A stretch of DNA of 64,000 bases from Brachionus plicatilis. Lineage: Eukaryota; Rotifera; Eurotatoria; Ploima; Brachionidae. A model generated the notes under the pieces. That model was not told the origin of the DNA. It worked only from the letters and a program-made list of their open reading frames with translations, and ran no database searches. Both the position numbers and the translations under genes were made by a program. Below are positions 57,701 through 64,000 of this stretch, piece by piece. Positions within the stretch are counted from its first letter, which is position 1; every line of letters begins with the position of its first letter. Where the stretch lies: positions 1,305,567 to 1,369,566 of the forward strand of contig QEOQ01000303.1 of NCBI GenBank assembly GCA_010279815.1, given 5' to 3'.

Positions 57701-58090
57701 AAAAGTCTGGGGAGATAACTCTCCTGAATTATATTTAAAAAAAATTTAAATCTTCGATCTCTTCTTTCAATTCTTCAAAAAGTGGATTTTTCGTTAATGT
57801 GTAAGCTTCGTTCTTTATTTTTTAAATGCTGGTCTCCTAAAACAAATTCAATCTATAAACTTTTTTTTAATTTACAGTGTCTATATTTTACTAGAGAATA
57901 AATAGATTTTAGAGAATTAATAATGAACTATTGGCATAGGATGAAACCGACAATACATTTTAACTTGTAGAGATTTTTTTATTCAAAATTTGTTTGAAAG
58001 ACTTCAAAGAAGACCTTTGAAAAAAATGCATCTAGAAAAAGGGTTTCAGGCTATTGTTTTGTTGTTTAAGACAATCATTTATTTTTTTAG

Positions 58091-58225
58091 CAATTATTTA
58101 TCAATCACGTGCAGAGCTTTAACAAGACAAATACATTAGCTAATAGTGAACGATTTAGATCATTATTGATTGGCAATGCTCGATTGGACAAACAGAGACC
58201 AGAAGTTGGAGAATTAAACATCTGA
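58091..58225 (+). other. Candidate exon, 44 codons
   Basis: A T-rich acceptor (ATTTATTTTTTTAG) is followed by 44 open codons and TGA. The text includes SFNKTNTLANSERFRSLLIG, then NARLDKQRPEVGELNI. The minus strand also holds an ATG-initiated 38-residue frame over the same bases, so the strand is uncertain. Confidence 0.25.
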
Positions 58226-58310
58226 CAAAGTAAATGAATTTTATTCTTTATTGATTAAGAGCTGCTTTAAGTGGATTGACACTGATGATTGATTAGAAAT
58301 TTCAGGTATT

Positions 58311-58391
58311 TAAAGTTCAGACATCTGATGGCAAAGAGGCTCAGTGTTGTAAAAACAAGATTGGCTTTGCAGATAACTATCAATAATAATC
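58311..58391 (+). other. Coding-like segment, 26 codons
   Basis: After AATTTCAG the plus strand reads VFKVQTSDGKEAQCCKNKIG, then FADNYQ and a stop. Seventy-odd bases of intron-like sequence (GTAAATG ... TTTCAG) separate it from the segment at 58091, but the frames do not join. It may be a decayed gene. Confidence 0.2.
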
Positions 58392-59750
58392 ATAAAATCT
58401 TCATCATGTTTAAAGCTAATAACCAAATCTTATCTATATTGGATCTATAATTAATTTTAAATAAATAAACAATATTTTGATTGATTAACATGTAACAAAT
58501 AAGTTCAATTTTGGATTAAAAAACAACTAATATGGGAGGGGGGATGCGGTCTTCGCAGACAACATGATATTGTCTTAAATCAACTGAAACAAATTAGAAA
58601 ATAATTTCGAAACGATATATTTTTCTAAAGTAGTGGAATTCTTTTCTAATTTTGGCAAACTATGCGTTCAGCCGTATCGATTTTTTTTCATTTCTTCTTC
58701 ATCTGGCCTCAACTCTTTTCAATTATTATAATTTGAGAACAAAAAAATATTGTTAAGCTTTTCGTAATTAAAATTAATCCTTAGCGATAAAATTTTAATC
58801 AAGACCAAGGCATTTTCTGTATCGTAATTACTCTCTTTTAATTTTTTCATCTCAGCAAAAAACAAAAGGTTACTTTTGCTGCAAAAAAGATCGTCGATCT
58901 TTTAATTTTTTTATCAGAATATATTTATCATATTGATAGAAAAGTGAGATTTTTTTATTTTAGAATTATGTGCCAGCATGGTCTAATTTTTTGTATTGAT
59001 TTTTTTTTTAATCTATAGACTAAAAATTGGTTGCAAATTTTGGCCTATTGAATAAGAATTTAATTAACAATTAAATGAATTAGTGCGCCAATATGAATGA
59101 ATTGTATTTGTGTTTTTTTAGTTATTGATTTAAAAAATACGTGTCTAAAAAATTAGCATAGATTGTGTATTTTTTAATTTGTACGGCACCATTGCAATTT
59201 TGGTTCATTGTGAATATATTTTTCTAAATATTGAAATTTTCAAAATCGATACATCAATTAAAATTAATTTGGATTTTTTTTTGTTCTAAAAAGGATATTA
59301 TTGTCAAAAATGACGTTTTAAGATTTCCTATTAATCAAAGAATTAAGCAAAAATGACATCGGTTATGTAACGATTCGTATTCGATTTAATTACTCAACAA
59401 ATCAGTACAATAGATGAATATGCAAATTAGATTTTGATCGGGCAATCGAATTAGTGGAGGTAGCAAGGATTTTTATTTTAATTCTATTAATAAATTTTTT
59501 TTTACTTAAAATTTAGAAAACGTATATTCTCTCTTAAATTAAGTGAGTTTTTTAAAGTATGGATTAATACAAAATACAAAAATAGAAAAAAAAAAGAAAA
59601 AAAAAAGATCAACACTTAAACACAGTTATATATATTTTTTTTTAATCTGAATTCGCTTTTAAACTAATTTAATCACTTTTTTCATGTTTTTATTTTTTTC
59701 CAATTTTATTCGATCATCTAAATTTTTAACAATTTTTTCTTTTTAATGCA

Positions 59751-59830
59751 GGCTCTAACGAAGGTCTTGAACCATTCGGACGTGCCCTGGGGTCACCCAC
59801 TATATTATTTTTTAAAAAATAAATAAATTA
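59751..59830 (+). repeat. Short interspersed repeat (family S), copy 8
   Basis: GGCTCTAACGAAGGTCTTG, then CCATTCGGACGTGCCCTGGG, then GTCACCC and an AAAAATAAATAAA tail. Confidence 0.55.
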
Positions 59831-60339
59831 TCATATTTATCATATTTCCAAATTTTCTTGTTTGGTACATAAGTTCAACTAACAAATTTTAAATGAAAAG
59901 ATTATTGACAATTACCACATGAAATAAATTTTGAATCACAAAAATAGAACAAATTTTAAAAGATTTTGAAAAATTTTAAAAAATTTTAATTGTATTTTCC
60001 AACATCATTAAGTCATCTCACGTAAAATATTCAATCAAATGATCCTTTTTCAGACCATTACTATCAATAAAATTACTTTGTAAAATAGAAGTTGAAATAA
60101 GTTCAGGATTAACTTTATTAACTTTTTTCGTCGATCAGTTTGATTTTGCTCACAAATTTATTATTAAATGTAAATTTAAATTTTTTACTCAAAGTCTTCA
60201 ATGTAGCTTAACTTAAATTATATTTTATTTTTTTATTTTTTTTTTATTCAATTTTAAATTTCCTATGAGGCTTAAATTAAAAATTATAATAGTAATTATT
60301 TATTAATTTATTTTATTTAAAAGATAATTTAGTAAAGGG

Positions 60340-60410
60340 GAATTTCCAGGGCAGCTCCGAATGGCATAGCCTTCTTTTCAGTTCTCTTGTTAGGAATTTT
60401 AATTTTACAA
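60340..60410 (-). repeat. Short interspersed repeat (family S), copy 9
   Basis: On the minus strand: CAAGAGAACTGAAAAGAAGG, then GCCATTCGGAGCTGCCCTGG. It faces copy 10, forming an inverted pair 60340-60600. Confidence 0.55.
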
Positions 60411-60504
60411 AATTTAGATTATTTAAAAAAATTATTTAAATATTTTTTTTTATTTAATTTGTATTTACACTGTTTAGCAAATAATAATAATTAATAACAA
60501 AATA

Positions 60505-60600
60505 TTCCTAACTGAAAAAAAGGCACTACGCCGTTCGGAGCTGCCATGAGGAACTATTCCCTCTAAATTATATATAAAATAAAATAAATGTATGGCAAAA
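60505..60600 (+). repeat. Short interspersed repeat (family S), copy 10
   Basis: TTCCTAACTGAAAAAAAGGC, then GCCGTTCGGAGCTGCCATGA, then CCCTCTAAATTATAT and a TAAAATAAAATAAA tail. Confidence 0.6.
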
Positions 60601-60609
60601 AAGTTTTTA

Positions 60610-62129
60610 TTAATTAGGAATATATTAGCAAAGAGCTTGGATTCTGTTATCTTAGATGGTCTTCATGGTTCAAAAAATTAAAATCAAAAGCAAAATTAAT
60701 ATTAGAGTTTTATTTTATTAATTAGCATTACTAAGAATTAAATTAAAATCAAAGTAAATTGTAATAAAAAAAAATTTATTCTCACTTAATTTAAGTGAAA
60801 ATATATGCTCTCTAAAATTTAAATTTAATTTTTTTTTCTTACAATGGAGGTTAATTCAATTAAATAAATATTATAATTCTGATATTCAGCATAAAATTAG
60901 CCCAGTCCGCTGAATGATAATTGAATAATATCGTGCTGATTGATGAGATAGAAAAGAAAGTTAGTTATTTTATTATACAATTTGTTAGTATATATTGTAT
61001 TTGACTTGGAGGCTTGGAAATTTGTTTAAACTTTGAATAAAATTTAATTAACTCGAACTATTACTTAAAATTTTCGATTTTGAATAATGACTCAGTTTGT
61101 TTTGTATTGAATTAATCTCGCAATTTATTCTGTTTATATTTTAGCTCGAAAAACTAGTTACTTTCATTAGAGCCAATTTTTCAAAGTTATTTTTTGTTAA
61201 CATAAAATTTAACTATTGTTTTGTCCCCACTGTTTTTAATCCTAGTTAACCATCTAACTCGATTCTAGAAATCAGTCGAAATCATTCGCCACTAACCCCG
61301 TTTTTAATCTCTTGTATTTACAAATAAATAGCCCACTAATACTTGTAGTTTAGGTTGAAGCAAATTTTTTTCAATTTTTAAAAGCCATGTCTGTAGCAGG
61401 TACATTTAACATTAGACCAAAAATCAATTAAAGTCAGCTGAACTTAATAAAAAACTTTTTAGTGCAAAAAATAACCTATGAAAATTTTTCTTTACTTTAA
61501 AATAAAATTGTTTATTGACTTTTTGGTTTACAATAAATTTGGTTTTTAAAAGGTTTTATGATTCAAATTTTATTTGAAAAATAATAAATGGGATTTTTAG
61601 CTAGAACTTTAAGTTGTCAAAAAAATGGATTAATACAAAATCACTTACAATTTGCTTAATTTTTAGAAATTTTTGGAATTTTTTCAAAAGCCATACTGAT
61701 GGTCTTATAATTGTGTTAGTTTAGTACCGGGCCAAAATAGAACATTAAGGTCCCGTTCCAAATCGGCTAAAAAAAAAGTAATTTTTTTTTTGTTAAATTT
61801 AAATTCGAGTAATAATATTTTAAAAATTATTAATATAATCGAATAAAAAAATTAAGCAATGTAAACAATATATCTTTCAGACAGTGAAAGATACATGTGA
61901 TTATACTAGAAATAGATAAATAATTAAAAATAATTTAATAATCAACGAAAGGGTGAAACATATAAAAAAAATTTTATTGCTTTATGATTATCCATCATGT
62001 TTAAGACAAAAATATATTTTTAAATATTTAATATATTAAAAACACAATTAAATATAAACATAAACTTAGATTTAAAAATTATTAATTATTTAATTTAAAA
62101 AGTTTTAGGTAATTCTGTAAATTCTTTAT
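60610..62129. other. AT-rich non-coding stretch
   Basis: No gene was seen. CTTACAATGGAGGTTAATTC at about 60838 echoes a motif near 10046. A short ATG frame at 61387 (MSVAG) followed by GTACAT could be a first exon, but nothing downstream supports it. Confidence 0.35.
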
Positions 62130-62200
62130 GCAGAAAGAGGGTTGCTTTCCATTCAAACAACTGACTTAATTATTAATAATATTTTTTGGTTAGAAAATAA
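62130..62200 (+). repeat. Short interspersed repeat (family S), copy 11
   Basis: GCAGAAAGAGGGTTGC, then TTCCATTCAAACAACTGAC. Degenerate. Confidence 0.35.
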
Positions 62201-63161
62201 AAAATTGTAGATAATTATCATGATATAGAAGTAATTTTCCAATTTTAAATTATCTAATTTATACTTTTTTTCTCTCTTGATTATTTATAGATTAATTAAA
62301 CTATATTAATTTGTAAAATACGAAATAAAGTTAAAAATCGACATAATGTTAATCAAAAATTATTTATTTTAATCATTTTAAAAATTTTCAATCAAAGCTT
62401 TCTATTTATTAATATCTCAAGCAAATTAATGATTAATTAAGCTATTGCTTTAAAATTAAAGTTTTTACAGCTTTATTAAAAATGTAATCACATCATCAAG
62501 TAAAAATCAATCTTCTTTTTTTTTTATAAATTTAGCTTCTTAATAAAATAGTAAAAAAAAAAAGCATTATCCACATTTTATTATTATAATTATTTATTTC
62601 AAAAAACACCTCTTGGGTGATGAAAAGAAAAAAAATCAAAAATAGAAAAAAAGATGAATACATTGTAAATTAAAAAAAAACATAATAGGACAGTTTTTGT
62701 GTCTATATTGAGTAAGTCATCATTATTTAATAGGGATTATTTTAGAATCACATCATTTTATATCTTAAATTCATTTTATAAATAATTATTGGTGATTTCA
62801 GTTTCTCAAAATTATAAAAAACCTTAAATTTTTGATGAAAATTTATAAAATTTTTCTGAAAGGAATGACCTAGCATCAATAAATTATTTTTAAATAAAAA
62901 AAATAAATCAAGCAATAATAAATCGATTAATTAACAAAATAATCTTTATTTCTTTTTTATTTACTAATTCGCATGTAATTATTAATTATGTTATTAATAT
63001 TGAGATAAAAAACAAAATTACTCAAATAAGGAACAAATTTATTTTTTTTTATTTCTATTATAATAAAAAAGGTACATTAATAAAAAATAAAATACAATTT
63101 ATATCAAATTAGAACAAAATTAATTAAACATAGACAAAAAAATATTCAATTTCCCTTTTTA

Positions 63162-63347
63162 CTACCCTACCGCTTTTTTTTCATTATCGGAAAAAGTCAA
63201 AGCTAGATATTCTTGAGCTGATTCTAAGTTACCAAAACTACAGAAGGGGAGGTAAACTTTTCCCTTTCCCTTAGTTTTTTTCACTTGTTCTGGTTCAATG
63301 GACTCATCTTGGCTTATGTTGTTAGGGATTTCTTTGATAAAGGACAT
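63162..63347 (-). CDS. Possible small protein or first exon, 61 codons
   Basis: ATG to TAG encodes 61 residues. The start is acidic (MSFIKEIPNNISQDESIEPE), followed by a basic KKTKGKGK patch and then VYLPFCSFGNLESAQEYLAL and TFSDNEKKAVG. The later part resembles the strand-helix unit found before zinc-finger/transposase-derived domains of FLYWCH/MULE type (x-F-x-N-x-x-x-A-x-x-Y/F-L), but that match is weak. A GGTAGG near the stop could be a splice donor, making this a first exon with the rest beyond recognition. Codon use is clearly coding-like. Confidence 0.4.
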   Translation of the reverse strand: MSFIKEIPNNISQDESIEPEQVKKTKGKGKVYLPFCSFGNLESAQEYLALTFSDNEKKAVG

Positions 63348-63724
63348 TTTTTGAATAGTGAATATTGTCTAGCTCAATAATTTCCTTTATGTATAACACC
63401 AATAAATCTTGTCGAAATCAGCTTTAGAAAGTCTTAAACTAACTTAAACTAAATTAAGTTTATTTTAAGATATATATTTGTTTCAATTAGATCAAATTAA
63501 CTTTCAAAGAAATAAAATAGTTACTAACTAAATCATATTTGACATTATTTAATTTAATTGTACTGACAAAAAATAATTGACACTAGCATCAGTATTTTTG
63601 TTCTAGAAAATATTATTTTTGTTTTTTTAATATATTATACGCGTTACTAATTTGTATCATTATTTTTGTCTTACATTTTTAATTTTGAAAACATCGCCAG
63701 AATTGGTGCTAAAAGATTTCAAAT

Positions 63725-63795
63725 TTTCTAATCTTGAACCGTTCAAACGTGTCATGGGTTCTTCCTCTAAAATAATTTTTCTAAAAAAATCAAGT
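63725..63795 (+). repeat. Short interspersed repeat (family S), copy 12
   Basis: TCTAATCTTGAACCGTTCAA, then ACGTGTCATGGGTTCTTCC and an AAATAATTTTTCTAAAAAAATC tail (shortened match). Confidence 0.4.
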
Positions 63796-64000
63796 AAATG
63801 TAAAAAAATTCAATTAATTATTTAAATTGTTAAATTGTTTATGTAACATTTAAAAAATATTTTAAAAATAATATTAAGACATTGGATGACCTTAAAAAAA
63901 ATAAAATTTATTAGATACAAATTTTGTTCCGTAACATGTTCTCAAGCTGTGTTTAATGATTTGCATTGGCAAATTAATTAGCAAAAATTTAATTAAAAAG

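Noticed and set aside
1..64000. Search for CRISPR arrays, rRNA and tRNA genes
   Set aside because: No regularly spaced direct repeats, no rRNA-like conserved blocks and no cloverleaf were found by eye. Eukaryotic context also excludes CRISPR.

Overview
The window is nuclear DNA from an animal with an extremely AT-rich genome (roughly 20-25% GC by eye). Protein-coding exons and a few GC-richer islands stand out against A/T homopolymer-rich non-coding sequence. Genes have spliceosomal GT-AG introns (21 to ~3200 bp range considered; the supported ones run from 55 bp to about 3.2 kb), TAA, TAG and TGA are all used as stops, and the recognisable families (TCTP, UNC-93, doublecortin-like kinase) are metazoan. 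A monogonont rotifer of the Brachionus kind would fit the base composition and a pair of secreted repeat proteins, but that placement is inference.

Layout. 0-9.3 kb: a foldback repeat; a complete three-exon TCTP gene (minus strand) whose GC-rich second intron has the layout of an H/ACA snoRNA; the last exon of an UNC-93-like transporter (minus); mariner-type MITE pieces; and one long intronless frame for a seven-span membrane protein of unknown family (minus). 9.3-22 kb: mostly non-coding AT-rich DNA, with a possible 56-residue ORF, one copy of a ~820 bp dispersed repeat and a two-exon coiled-coil protein (minus). 22.3-30.9 kb: an eight-exon doublecortin-like kinase (plus), 850 residues by conceptual splicing, with introns carrying a second copy of the ~820 bp repeat, a LINE fragment, a hAT-type MITE with a perfect 8-bp target duplication and a near-perfect palindromic MITE.

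31-37 kb: two tandem, intronless, TATA-driven genes for secreted alanine/leucine-rich repeat proteins with Gly-Lys-Arg processing signals and C-terminal glycines. They are flanked by two inverted copies of a ~500 bp repeat and an ~890 bp TIR element. 37-64 kb: a mobile-element graveyard (hAT transposase remnant, several LINE reverse-transcriptase fragments, hAT-type MITEs, foldback elements, and a dozen copies of a ~75-90 bp SINE-like repeat), with a 359-base assembly gap at 54.9 kb. Scattered short coding-like segments near 39.7, 40.7, 47.2, 53.5-54.6, 58.1-58.4 and 63.2 kb may be exons of genes with large introns or decayed genes; they are reported at low confidence.

The genes do not form a pathway. 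The most distinctive locus is the secreted repeat-protein pair. The best RNA-level candidate is the snoRNA-like intron of TCTP.
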